Shown here one piece after another: positions 1 to 6,417 of a stretch of DNA of 10,594 nt. Location of the stretch: NCBI GenBank assembly GCA_947455845.1, contig CANGQE010000027.1, positions 1 to 10,594 on the forward strand. The letters are read 5' to 3'. The position numbers and the translations under genes are program-made. Origin of the DNA: Rickettsiales bacterium. GTDB taxonomy: Bacteria; Pseudomonadota; Alphaproteobacteria; Rickettsiales; UBA1997. The notes below the pieces were generated by a model. It did no database searches, had not been told where the DNA came from, and worked only from the letters and a program-made list of their open reading frames with translations. The stretch's first letter is position 1, and every line of letters starts with the position of its first letter.

Positions 1-675
1 GTTTTTAAGACGTGCTGCGGTAACTGTTTTAGGGTTTTCATCACCAATCACTTCTTCCAAAGCGTGGTTCCAAATCACTTCAATTTTTGGATTTTTAAAT
101 AAACGATCTTGCAGAATTTTTTCTGATTTAAAGCTGTCACGTCTGTGGACTACGTAAACTTTTTTAGCGTGATTAGTTAAATATAAAGCTTCTTCCACCG
201 CGCTATTGCCGCCACCAACAACAATCACTTCTTTATTCTTAAAGAAAAATCCGTCGCAAGTTGCGCATCCCGAAACACCAAAACCTTGGAATTTTTTTTC
301 TGATGGAAGTCCAAGCCATTTAGCTTGAGCACCCGTCGCAATTACAACCGCATCAGCTTCGTAAGTATCCCCCGACTCCCCGATCATTTTAAATGGACGT
401 TTAGAAAAATCGACTTCGTTAATGTGATCGTGAAAAACTTTTGTACCCACATGAACCGCTTGAGCTTCCATTTGCTCCATCAACCAAGGACCTTGAATAG
501 ATTCAGCAAATCCGGGATAATTTTCGACATCCGTGGTAATTGTTAACTGCCCTCCGGGTTGTATGCCGTTAATGATGAATGGCTCAAGATTGGCGCGAGC
601 TGCGTAGATTGCGGCTGTAAATCCCGCAGGGCCGGAGCCGATGATTGCTACTTTTGTTTTGTGAGTTGTTGGCAT
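1..675 (-). CDS. trxB: Thioredoxin reductase, N-terminal 225 residues (cut by window edge)
   Basis: This FAD flavoenzyme passes electrons from NADPH to thioredoxin in the cytoplasm. The frame is open from the ATG at 675-673 to position 1, so the C-terminal third lies outside the window. Visible motifs, in order, are the FAD-binding GSGPAG (residues 13-18), the GGQL/TTDVENYPGF segment (41-56), the second FAD-domain motif ATGA (113-116), the redox-active CATC (137-140), the NADPH-domain GGGNSAVEEA (154-163) and HRRDSFK (177-183). The order and spacing match bacterial low-Mr TrxB. The last position of the usual HRRxxxR signature is Lys instead of Arg, a conservative change at the NADPH 2'-phosphate site. 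No Shine-Dalgarno is evident before the ATG. The gene is co-directional with fabG, and a 25-bp-arm palindrome separates them. Identity is secure; only the C-terminus is unseen. Confidence 0.96.
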   Translation of the reverse strand, partial: MPTTHKTKVAIIGSGPAGFTAAIYAARANLEPFIINGIQPGGQLTITTDVENYPGFAESIQGPWLMEQMEAQAVHVGTKVFHDHINEVDFSKRPFKMIGESGDTYEADAVVIATGAQAKWLGLPSEKKFQGFGVSGCATCDGFFFKNKEVIVVGGGNSAVEEALYLTNHAKKVYVVHRRDSFKSEKILQDRLFKNPKIEVIWNHALEEVIGDENPKTVTAARLKN

Positions 676-711
676 TTTTTATGAGATATTTCGAGTTGAG
701 AGTTTGTGACA

Positions 712-785
712 GATCCTGAAACAAGTTCAGGATGACAGTAACTGGAAAACTTCCCCCATCGTCATCCTGAACTTGGTTCAGGATC
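712..785. repeat. REPIN-like inverted repeat, family A (25-bp arms, 24-nt spacer)
   Basis: The arms at 712-736 and 761-785 are reverse complements at 24 of 25 positions. Each arm is itself a small hairpin: ATCCTGAA, a 5-nt loop, then TTCAGGAT (713-733 and 764-784). Two inverted palindromic units around a short spacer is the architecture of a REP doublet (REPIN). It lies between the 3' end of fabG and the start of trxB, both transcribed leftward, so it is transcribed in any fabG-trxB readthrough message and could limit it or stabilise the upstream part. No T-tract follows, so a simple intrinsic terminator is not supported. Confidence 0.9.
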
Positions 786-809
786 TATCCGAATTTAATT
801 AGCTAAAAG

Positions 810-1547
810 CTAGTTCATGAACATTCCACCATTCACATGCAGAGTGTGACCTGTAATGTAAGAAGCATCTTCACTAGCTAAAAAGGCCACGCCTTTAGCA
901 ATGTCAGAAGATTCGCCCATTTTTCCGGTAGGAATTTTGTTTAAGATCGCAGTTCTTTGATTGTCATTTAAAACATCAGTCATCGGACTTTGAATAAAGC
1001 CGGGAGCCACACAATTAATGGTAATACCACGGCTGGCAACTTCTTGCGCCAATGATTTAGTCATTCCGATTACAGCTGCTTTCGAAGCAACATAATTGCA
1101 CTGCCCCGGATTGCCGGTAACGGCAACAATTGAAGTAATATTAATGATACGACCATATTTGCGGCGCATCATTTTTTTAACAGCGTTGCGATTCAGGATG
1201 AAAGTTGATTTTAGATTCACATCCAAAACCTGATCAAAATCTTCATCTTTCATGCGCAAGATTAAATTATCTTTGGTGACTCCAGCGTTACAAACTAGAA
1301 TATCAATTTGGCCTGCTAGCTCTTCCGCTTTGTCAAATAAGGCATCTACAGCTGCAGCATCAGATAAATTACAGGCGATATATTTTACATCTCCACCAAT
1401 TTCAGCGGCAAGCTCCTGTAATTTTTCTTCTTTAGTTGAAGATAAAACCAACTTAGCACCTTGCTTAGCTAGAGTCTTAGCAATAGAGGCTCCAATGCCA
1501 CCAGTGGCTCCGGTAATTAATGCAGTTTTTCCTGTAAGTCTGAACAT
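810..1547 (-). CDS. fabG: 3-oxoacyl-[acyl-carrier-protein] reductase
   Basis: This short-chain dehydrogenase/reductase carries out the NADPH-dependent reduction of 3-oxoacyl-ACP in type II fatty acid synthesis in the cytoplasm. The 245-residue length is typical. It has the cofactor motif TGATGGIG (12-19), an NAG motif with Cys in place of the usual first Asn (CNAG, 86-89), the structural Asn111 and the catalytic Ser139, Tyr152 and Lys156. The GNPGQxNYVASKA block (145-157) and the C-terminal GHTLHVNGGM favour FabG over other SDRs. Acetoacetyl-CoA reductase (PhaB) is the main alternative and is less likely from that block. The usual partners acpP and fabF are not adjacent: trxB lies downstream and cvpA upstream. 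The start is the ATG at 1547, with no recognisable Shine-Dalgarno before it. Confidence 0.94.
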   Translation of the reverse strand: MFRLTGKTALITGATGGIGASIAKTLAKQGAKLVLSSTKEEKLQELAAEIGGDVKYIACNLSDAAAVDALFDKAEELAGQIDILVCNAGVTKDNLILRMKDEDFDQVLDVNLKSTFILNRNAVKKMMRRKYGRIINITSIVAVTGNPGQCNYVASKAAVIGMTKSLAQEVASRGITINCVAPGFIQSPMTDVLNDNQRTAILNKIPTGKMGESSDIAKGVAFLASEDASYITGHTLHVNGGMFMN

Positions 1548-1590
1548 AGTTTTAAAGTTTTTGTTAATATTAAGTAATTCTTGTTGAGAT

Positions 1591-1797
1591 ATTACCGCGT
1601 GGACTGGACCCCGTCTTCATGAGGGAACTATATACTTAAGTTTCCAGTACAAACTTGTCACGTCCTTGCGAGCGCAGCGCGGCAATCCATGTTCCTGCTA
1701 ATGCGTGACAGATGGATTGCCGCGCTGCGCTCGCAATGACGCGACGAGATAGCCACTTAAGTATATAGTTCCATCTTCGTTTAGTCCGCGCAGTAAT
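1591..1797. repeat. Long composite inverted repeat filling the fabG/cvpA gap (outer element)
   Basis: The innermost outer arms, 1624-1640 and 1756-1772, are perfect 17-bp reverse complements (GGAACTATATACTTAAG). Further out, 1591-1605 and 1783-1797 pair at 13 of 15 positions, with an unequal, diverged stretch in between. The structure therefore spans almost the whole intergenic region and ends on the first base of the cvpA stop triplet. A separate GC-rich inverted repeat is nested inside it. cvpA transcription runs through the full hairpin before reaching fabG, so it may separate the two units. No T-tract adjoins it. Confidence 0.85.
1661..1741. repeat. REPIN-like inverted repeat, family B, nested in the outer element
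   Basis: 1666-1690 and 1712-1736 are perfect 25-bp reverse complements. The pairing continues four more bases outward past one mismatch (1661-1690 against 1712-1741, 29 of 30). The spacer is 21 nt. Each arm is GC-rich, unlike the AT-rich surroundings, and folds on itself: TTGC pairs with GCAA around an inner GCGC/GCGC stem. The motif, read as a stretch beginning CGTC and containing TTGCGAGCGCAGCGCGGCAA, resembles dispersed intergenic repeats familiar from several bacterial genomes. Copy number here cannot be judged from one window. Confidence 0.9.
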
Positions 1798-2543
1798 TAC
1801 TTTCCAATAATCTCAATCAGTCGATTCATCTTCTCAATATCTTTTTTATTGTAACCTGAATCTTCCAATGCTTTTCCCATTTGCTCTGTTCCTATAGAAT
1901 TTAGCGACTTAGCTTCTCCTTCATTACCGTCAATTACCTCAGTTTTGACACCGCTTAATTCATTAATTTTTTCATCAAGATCCGTTGGCTTCGGAATAGC
2001 ATAATCAAAATTTTTCACGATCGCGCTAAAGAATAATTTAACAGTTGGATCAAGCACCTGAGCAGAAGCTACCAAAATATTGCGACTTTTAGCTTCAACA
2101 AACCATCTCGGCAAAGCCGGAGAATTTGCTTCAACTTTTTTACCCAATAAAAACTCGTAAAGGTTAAAGGCTAGCGAGCAAATAAAACCAAAAATTAATA
2201 GAGTTTTAATTAACCCATAAAACACACCCAGAGAACGATCAAAAACCTTAGGAATTTTTTCTTTCAACACTTTGCAAAGCCCAGCGGTTGAAAGTGCAGT
2301 GATAAAAAACACCACTACAAAAATAATGCTTCGCGCTGAAATATCGGCAACTAATTTACTCTTAGAATAAGTGGCAATTACATCTGTTGCATAAGGCGCC
2401 AATAGGTAAGAAAGCGTGAGTGACAACACCCAATTAAATAAAGAAAAAATCTCTTTAACAAAACCGCGAAAAAAAGCGGTTACTAAAAAAATGAAAGCAA
2501 AAGCAACAAAAACGAGATCTAATATATTTACATTCGAAGACAT
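1797..2543 (-). CDS. cvpA: CvpA-family inner-membrane protein
   Basis: CvpA-family proteins are small polytopic inner-membrane proteins, named for a role in colicin V export in E. coli and generally linked to envelope homeostasis; the exact function is unsettled. The 248-residue product begins NILDLVFVAFAFIFLVTAFFRGF, the usual first helix followed by the conserved RGF.KE block (FFRGFVKEIFSL, 24-35). Hydrophobic segments follow at about 36-54, 70-90 and 107-129. The segment FDRSLGVFYGLIKTLL (101-116) matches the conserved D..LG...G..KG-like region. The C-terminal 110 residues are hydrophilic and charged, longer than in short family members, and probably cytoplasmic or periplasmic. The ATG lies 13 nt after the coq9-like gene ends, so the two are likely cotranscribed. 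No Shine-Dalgarno is visible. Confidence 0.85.
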   Translation of the reverse strand: MSSNVNILDLVFVAFAFIFLVTAFFRGFVKEIFSLFNWVLSLTLSYLLAPYATDVIATYSKSKLVADISARSIIFVVVFFITALSTAGLCKVLKEKIPKVFDRSLGVFYGLIKTLLIFGFICSLAFNLYEFLLGKKVEANSPALPRWFVEAKSRNILVASAQVLDPTVKLFFSAIVKNFDYAIPKPTDLDEKINELSGVKTEVIDGNEGEAKSLNSIGTEQMGKALEDSGYNKKDIEKMNRLIEIIGK

Positions 2544-2556
2544 TTTTATTTAAAAA

Positions 2557-3291
2557 TTAGAATTTAATGAGTCTGAAAAAAGGTAATTTTTTAATAATTT
2601 CTTTTGGAGATCTTGGCGTACCGCTTTCATCCAGAACAATGTCTTTAATAGCTCTAGAAGCAGTGGCTGATAATTTTTTTACTTGTGCTTTACGCTTCTC
2701 AAATTGCATTACTTTTTCGATTTGAGAATCAATAAAACTTTTAGTTTTTTCCAATCCTTCTGATTCATCTTTTACAAAAACTAGCAAGCTCCGCAAAATT
2801 ATTTTCGCCAGAGTGAGCCGTTTAGTGTAAAAATTAAAATCGGTTGATTGGTCATTAATACTGATCCATATCGAATCAGCGATTTTGTAGCAGAGCTTTA
2901 AGCCTTGAATCATCGGCCTTGGTCCCATTTCCAACGAAGTAAAATTTTTAGGATTTAAATAAAAATTAATCAATCTTTGTAAGGCAATTTTATTTTCTTT
3001 TTCCAATTCGAATCGATTGTACAGCGCCAGACGAATTTTATTTCTGATTTTTTGCGAAGAAAGATCGGTAATTTCTAAAATTTTTTCAGCGTATTTTTTA
3101 TTTTGCGCCTCAACATAAAATTCTGCCAAATCCAAGCAACCATTTTCAAAAATCAGATCAGTAAATTTTTCTTCAATTCCGCAATTAGAAATAGCCTGTC
3201 TAAGCGCGTCATTGTTCCATCCATCGAAGGAACAAATTTTCAAGAATTCGGTTAGAATTTTTTCTTTAGTTTCAAAGGAATCAAGAAGCAC
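2557..3291 (-). CDS. COQ9-family ubiquinone biosynthesis protein
   Basis: COQ9 proteins are TetR-fold lipid-binding proteins needed for ubiquinone synthesis, where they assist the COQ7-type hydroxylation step; in alphaproteobacteria the homologue is soluble or membrane-associated. The recognisable parts of the 244-residue product are the N-terminal FDGWNNDALRQAISNCG (23-39), the KIRNKIRLAL segment, and the family signature STDFNFYTKRLTLA, followed by DESEG and VMQFEKRKAQ. This is the order seen in COQ9. The start is a GTG at 3291-3289. An in-frame stop lies upstream at 3316-3318, and no ATG precedes the conserved region, so GTG is the best start. There is no Shine-Dalgarno; an AT-rich inverted heptamer repeat occupies the leader. 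It is probably the first gene of a coq9-cvpA operon. Confidence 0.86.
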   Translation of the reverse strand: MLLDSFETKEKILTEFLKICSFDGWNNDALRQAISNCGIEEKFTDLIFENGCLDLAEFYVEAQNKKYAEKILEITDLSSQKIRNKIRLALYNRFELEKENKIALQRLINFYLNPKNFTSLEMGPRPMIQGLKLCYKIADSIWISINDQSTDFNFYTKRLTLAKIILRSLLVFVKDESEGLEKTKSFIDSQIEKVMQFEKRKAQVKKLSATASRAIKDIVLDESGTPRSPKEIIKKLPFFRLIKF

Positions 3292-3299
3292 AAAAAAAG

Positions 3300-3374
3300 A
3301 ATTAAGAATTAAGAATTAGGAATTAAGAATTGTAACACTTCTAATTCTTAATTCTTAATTTCTAATTCTTAATT
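3300..3374. repeat. AT-rich heptamer inverted repeat (GAATTAA/TTAATTC) between divergent genes
   Basis: The left arm 3300-3331 is built of GAATTAA-like heptamers. The right arm 3343-3374 is its reverse complement at 29 of 32 positions, around an 11-nt loop. It fills the 88-bp gap between the divergent coq9-like gene and argD, so any promoter for either gene must lie inside or overlap the repeat. No clear -35/-10 pair can be separated from the repeat units. The heptamer periodicity suggests growth by slippage. Its AT-rich sequence is unrelated to the GC-rich repeat families nearby. Confidence 0.9.
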
Positions 3375-3379
3375 TTAAA

Positions 3380-4564
3380 ATGACCTCCAGCCAAAAACTT
3401 CTTCCCGTTCACAAAAGATTCGACATTGCATTTTCTCGGGGCGAAGGAGTTTATCTTTTTTCGGAAGGAAGAAAATATCTCGATTTCGGTGCCGGAATTG
3501 CTGTGAATGCGCTTGGACATTGCCACCCAAAAATGGTTGAAGCCATTACCACTCAGGCCAAGAAATTATGGCACGTTTCCAATATTTATAATGTTAACGA
3601 ATTAAATCATTACGCTGAAAAATTAGTTAATGCCACTTTTGCTGATTACGTTTTTTTCTGCAATTCCGGTGCTGAAAGCTTAGAATGTGTAATCAAAATG
3701 ATTCGCCGCTATTTTTATACTCACGGACAGCCTCAAAAAAATCGCATCATTACTTTTACCGGAGCCTTTCACGGCCGCACAATTGCCACTATTTCTGCTG
3801 CTGCCAAGAAAAAATATCTCGAAGGTTTTGAACCGGCCTTACCCGGATTTGACAATGTTGAATTCGGCAATATTGACGCGGTAAGAAAGGCCATTGATGA
3901 AAATACTGCCGGTATTTTAATTGAGCCAATTCAAGGTGAAGAAGGTATTAAAGTTTCAGACAAAAAATTTATTCAAGAGTTGCGCGCACTTGCAGATGAA
4001 AAAAATCTGTTACTAGCTTTTGATGAAGTGCAGTGCGGCATGGGAAGAGTCGGACATCTTTTTGCCCACGAATATTACGGCGTAAAACCTGACATCATTG
4101 CCTCTGCTAAAGCAATTGCAGGCGGCTTTCCACTGGGAGCCTGTCTTGCTACTAAAGAAGCTGCTAGCGGTATGACTCTAGGAGTTCACGGCACAACTTA
4201 CGGCGGCAACCCTCTTGCCATGGCTGTTGCTGAATCGGTTTTGGATGTGATGTTGGAAAAAGACTTTTTACCTCACGTGCAAAAAATCAGCGCCGAATTG
4301 AGATCTGAACTAGAAAATCTAAAGCAAAAATTCCCTCATGCGATTGATGAAATACGTGGAGTGGGCCTGATGCTTGGAGTGAAGATTAATCAGAAAGTTG
4401 AGAATACTGAGGTGGTAAAAAAACTAATCGAAAATGGTTTGTTAACCATCCCTGCCGGAGAAAATGTAATTAGACTTCTACCACCATTAACTATTACTTC
4501 TGAGCATGTAAGTGAGGCGATAGAGAAGCTGGAAAAAAGTTTGAAAGAGCTGTTTGGGAATTAA
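3380..4564 (+). CDS. argD: Acetylornithine/N-succinyldiaminopimelate aminotransferase (class III PLP)
   Basis: This pyridoxal-phosphate aminotransferase of class III moves an amino group between glutamate and N-acetylglutamate semialdehyde in arginine synthesis. Family members often also serve as DapC in lysine and peptidoglycan precursor synthesis. The 394-residue length is standard. Visible motifs are the N-terminal YLDFGAGIAVNALGHCHP (33-50), the PLP phosphate site NSGAES (95-100), GAFHGRT (128-134), EPIQGEEG (182-189), the PLP-pyridine Asp215 in DEVQCGMGR (215-223) and the Schiff-base Lys244 in SAKAIAGGFPLGA. HGTTYGGNPLA completes the active site. No other arg or dap genes are in the window, so which of the two substrates matters here cannot be told. 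There is no Shine-Dalgarno; the ATG follows the AT-rich inverted repeat by five bases. A long hairpin lies 10 nt after the stop. Confidence 0.92.
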   Translation: MTSSQKLLPVHKRFDIAFSRGEGVYLFSEGRKYLDFGAGIAVNALGHCHPKMVEAITTQAKKLWHVSNIYNVNELNHYAEKLVNATFADYVFFCNSGAESLECVIKMIRRYFYTHGQPQKNRIITFTGAFHGRTIATISAAAKKKYLEGFEPALPGFDNVEFGNIDAVRKAIDENTAGILIEPIQGEEGIKVSDKKFIQELRALADEKNLLLAFDEVQCGMGRVGHLFAHEYYGVKPDIIASAKAIAGGFPLGACLATKEAASGMTLGVHGTTYGGNPLAMAVAESVLDVMLEKDFLPHVQKISAELRSELENLKQKFPHAIDEIRGVGLMLGVKINQKVENTEVVKKLIENGLLTIPAGENVIRLLPPLTITSEHVSEAIEKLEKSLKELFGN

Positions 4565-4574
4565 AAAACAATCA

Positions 4575-4695
4575 ACCCGCTGGTCGAGCGGAGTCGAGAC
4601 CATTTTAATGTTTGACTCCTTGGTTGCAGCAACCTTTGTTGAAGAGTGGGCAGCAGGAACCTCTAAATGGTCTCAACTCCGCTCGAACAGTGGGT
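4575..4695. repeat. REPIN-like inverted repeat, family C, copy 1 (31-bp arms, 59-nt spacer)
   Basis: The arms 4575-4605 and 4665-4695 pair at 28 of 31 positions. The core, GGTCGAGCGGAGTCGAGACC, is itself an imperfect palindrome (GGTC/GACC ends with CGA/TCG inside). The spacer holds a small separate hairpin, GGTTGC-A-GCAACC (4622-4634). The element sits between the convergent 3' ends of argD and the popZ-like gene and starts 10 nt after the argD stop, a position where it could end transcription in both directions, although no T-tract follows. The same arms recur at 8656-8772. Confidence 0.92.
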
Positions 4696-4716
4696 CGGGT
4701 GGAATGTTATTTCACC

Positions 4717-6132
4717 CTACTCCTTCGGAATAATCTTCTTAATCTCTTCGCGCACAATTTTTTCTACCAAATCAGGCAGATGTTCGTTCAGCCATTTTTC
4801 CATTTTTGGCTCCATCAATTGCATCGCTAGCTCTGCGAAAGCTGAACCTTGTGAAAAACTAGAAATTCCCGACACTACATTTTTGGCATCAAGTAATTTT
4901 TTGATTGAGTCACTAGTTTGACGCAAAGTTGAATCATAAATTATTTTTGCCGGACCTCTATTTTCAGGATTTACTACCAAGCCTGACTCATTCATTGGCG
5001 CAGTATTATTCTGAATCGGGGTAGATTGTTGTTGTAAAATCGGTTGCTGAAATATTTGCTCAGGTTCTTGATTTAGCGGCTTCTGAATAACTTCCGGCTT
5101 AAGCCCCATTATCTCTTTTTCGAATTCAAGATCAATTTCATCTTCTAGCGAAATCGGTTCTTTTAATACCGGTTTTTCTTGTTCTTTCCTATTTGCGGCA
5201 GGCTTTCTCTCTAGAAAATCTTCAATATCTTTTGAGTGCTCTTGCCGTTTTGGCGCCGGAGTAGATATATCAAACTCAGGTAATTTTTTTTCTTCTTTTA
5301 CTTCTTCTTCTAAATCTAAATCATCAAAATCAAAATCATCATCGTGAGCATGTTCTTCTTTTAACGGCTGCTGTTTTGGAGCCGGTATATTTTCTTCAGG
5401 CAATTCAAAGTCGTCAAGATTTAGATCATCATGATCTTCTTCAAATTCATGTTCTTCTTCAACTTCTTGCTCTTCCTCATCGTGACTAAGCTCATCCTCT
5501 TCTTCTGGGAATTCTAAATCAAGTTCCTCATGTTTAGCCTCTTCTTCCTCAGGATATTCATCTTCAATTTTATTTCCAAGCCAATCCAACCCTTCATTTG
5601 GTTCATTCTCAATAACCAAAGTATTATCTTCTATTTCGGCCATTGCCTCAAGTTCACCTTCTTCGTCAAAATCAACCTCATCCTCATAATCCTCAATATC
5701 GTCTTCGGAAAACTCCTCTTCCTCTTGATCATCTTCTATTACTGCAGTTTCTTTGATTGGGGATTGTGCAGCCGGAGCCTCATCATCCAAATCTAAATCA
5801 TCAAGATTAAAATCATCGAGAGCCATAGGCTCCTTATTACTTGCCGAGCTTTGAACTGGAGCCTTATCTAAAGCTTGAACCGATGCTTCCAAAGCATCTA
5901 AGTCTAAATCATCCTCAAGCACAGAAGTTGGAGCGGCGACTTCTACCGCAGCAGGTTCGGGTGCTTTTACCTCAGCTACCGGTTGTGGAGCCTCTTGTTT
6001 AGGAGTTGAAGAGATATATTCAAATTCATCATTAAGGTCAGAAATCTTGCTGCTTTTATCGGTTTTCTGATCAAGCTTGTGCATTTTTTTCTTGATAGTT
6101 TCCAGAATGGAAAGAGTATTTTTTTCTGCCAT
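4717..6132 (-). CDS. popZ: PopZ-family (DUF2497) polar organising protein, unusually long acidic form
   Basis: PopZ proteins self-assemble at the cell pole in alphaproteobacteria and tether the chromosome-partition machinery and client proteins. The last ~70 residues carry the family's oligomerisation region: STLRQTSDSIKKLLDAK (401-417), then AFAELAMQLMEPKMEKWLNE (431-450) and HLPDLVEKIVREEIKKIIP (451-469). The N-terminus is a short basic, probably helical segment (1-30). Between them lies a disordered Pro/Glu/Asp-rich region of about 300 residues, very acidic at 130-245, with repeated D-D-L-D-L-D-type motifs (74-79, 106-117, 235-243, 264-276) and a Gln/Pro stretch at 345-380. Caulobacter PopZ is 177 residues, so this 471-residue form is far longer, nearly all in the acidic linker. 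The ATG at 6132 follows an AAAGG Shine-Dalgarno. A MITE-like element ends 29 nt upstream. The C-terminal assignment is strong; client-binding equivalence is inferred. Confidence 0.85.
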   Translation of the reverse strand: MAEKNTLSILETIKKKMHKLDQKTDKSSKISDLNDEFEYISSTPKQEAPQPVAEVKAPEPAAVEVAAPTSVLEDDLDLDALEASVQALDKAPVQSSASNKEPMALDDFNLDDLDLDDEAPAAQSPIKETAVIEDDQEEEEFSEDDIEDYEDEVDFDEEGELEAMAEIEDNTLVIENEPNEGLDWLGNKIEDEYPEEEEAKHEELDLEFPEEEDELSHDEEEQEVEEEHEFEEDHDDLNLDDFELPEENIPAPKQQPLKEEHAHDDDFDFDDLDLEEEVKEEKKLPEFDISTPAPKRQEHSKDIEDFLERKPAANRKEQEKPVLKEPISLEDEIDLEFEKEIMGLKPEVIQKPLNQEPEQIFQQPILQQQSTPIQNNTAPMNESGLVVNPENRGPAKIIYDSTLRQTSDSIKKLLDAKNVVSGISSFSQGSAFAELAMQLMEPKMEKWLNEHLPDLVEKIVREEIKKIIPKE

Positions 6133-6161
6133 GAAACCTTTGAGAATGTTGATTTTACTGC

Positions 6162-6310
6162 TTAAGGGCGTCTCTAAAAATTGAATTTCTCGAGAAATTT
6201 TGTTGTCAGATAAAATTTTTGGAACTTGAGCGTACTACAGTAAGTGAGTTCCAAAAATTTTAGCTTGCGACAAAAGCACTGAGAAAGGCAATTTTTAGAG
6301 ATGCCCTTAA
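6162..6310. mobile_element. MITE-like element with 18-bp terminal inverted repeats and TTAA borders
   Basis: The element runs from GGGC at 6166 to GCCC at 6306 (141 bp), with TTAA on each side (6162-6165, 6307-6310). The ends are inverted repeats: 6166-6183 and 6289-6306 differ at one of 18 positions. Inner sequences also pair, including a perfect 16-bp stem (6211-6226 with 6247-6262). A perfect 16-bp palindrome, AATTTCTCGAGAAATT, sits at 6184-6199. There is no ORF, so it would depend on a transposase elsewhere. The target duplication is either TTAA or only TA, which the sequence cannot distinguish because TTAA is self-complementary and may instead belong to the terminal repeats. It lies between divergent popZ and cstA. 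Confidence 0.75.
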
Positions 6311-6354
6311 AATTGACCCGTTAGTTTAAAACTCGTCGAAGCCATTGCTGATTT

Positions 6355-6372
6355 TTTTGATCGTGATCAAAA
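6355..6372. promoter_or_regulatory. FNR/FixK-type operator upstream of cstA
   Basis: TTTTGATC-GT-GATCAAAA is a perfect 18-bp dyad containing an exact TTGAT-N4-ATCAA core (6357-6370), the consensus for FNR/FixK/Anr-class CRP-family regulators. Its centre is about 54 bp before the cstA start codon. If it works as a -41.5 activator site, transcription would begin near 6405. A TACAAT hexamer at 6374-6379 is an alternative -10; with that promoter the box would overlap the core and repress. The direction of control is therefore open. It also lies upstream of popZ, but the MITE-like element separates the two. Confidence 0.6.
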
Positions 6373-6417
6373 TTACAATACCAAACATCTGCAAAGAAAT
6401 AAAAAATTGTAACTAAA

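Noticed and set aside
810..1547. fabG as a polyhydroxyalkanoate acetoacetyl-CoA reductase (phaB)
   Set aside because: The GNPGQxNYVASKA block fits FabG better, and no pha genes are nearby.
1591..1797. Possible CRISPR array from multiple repeats in the fabG/cvpA gap
   Set aside because: The repeats are inverted, of two different kinds, and there is no series of direct repeats with equal spacers.
4612..4921. Two short plus-strand frames over the argD/popZ junction
   Set aside because: They start in the repeat spacer or arm and run antisense to the conserved C-terminal helices of the PopZ-like protein.
5530..5796. Plus-strand reading frame opposite the acidic linker of the PopZ-like gene, rich in Phe and Ile
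   Set aside because: It is the mirror of Glu/Asp codons on the other strand; the hydrophobic look follows from GAA/GAT codons read in reverse and there is no start signal.
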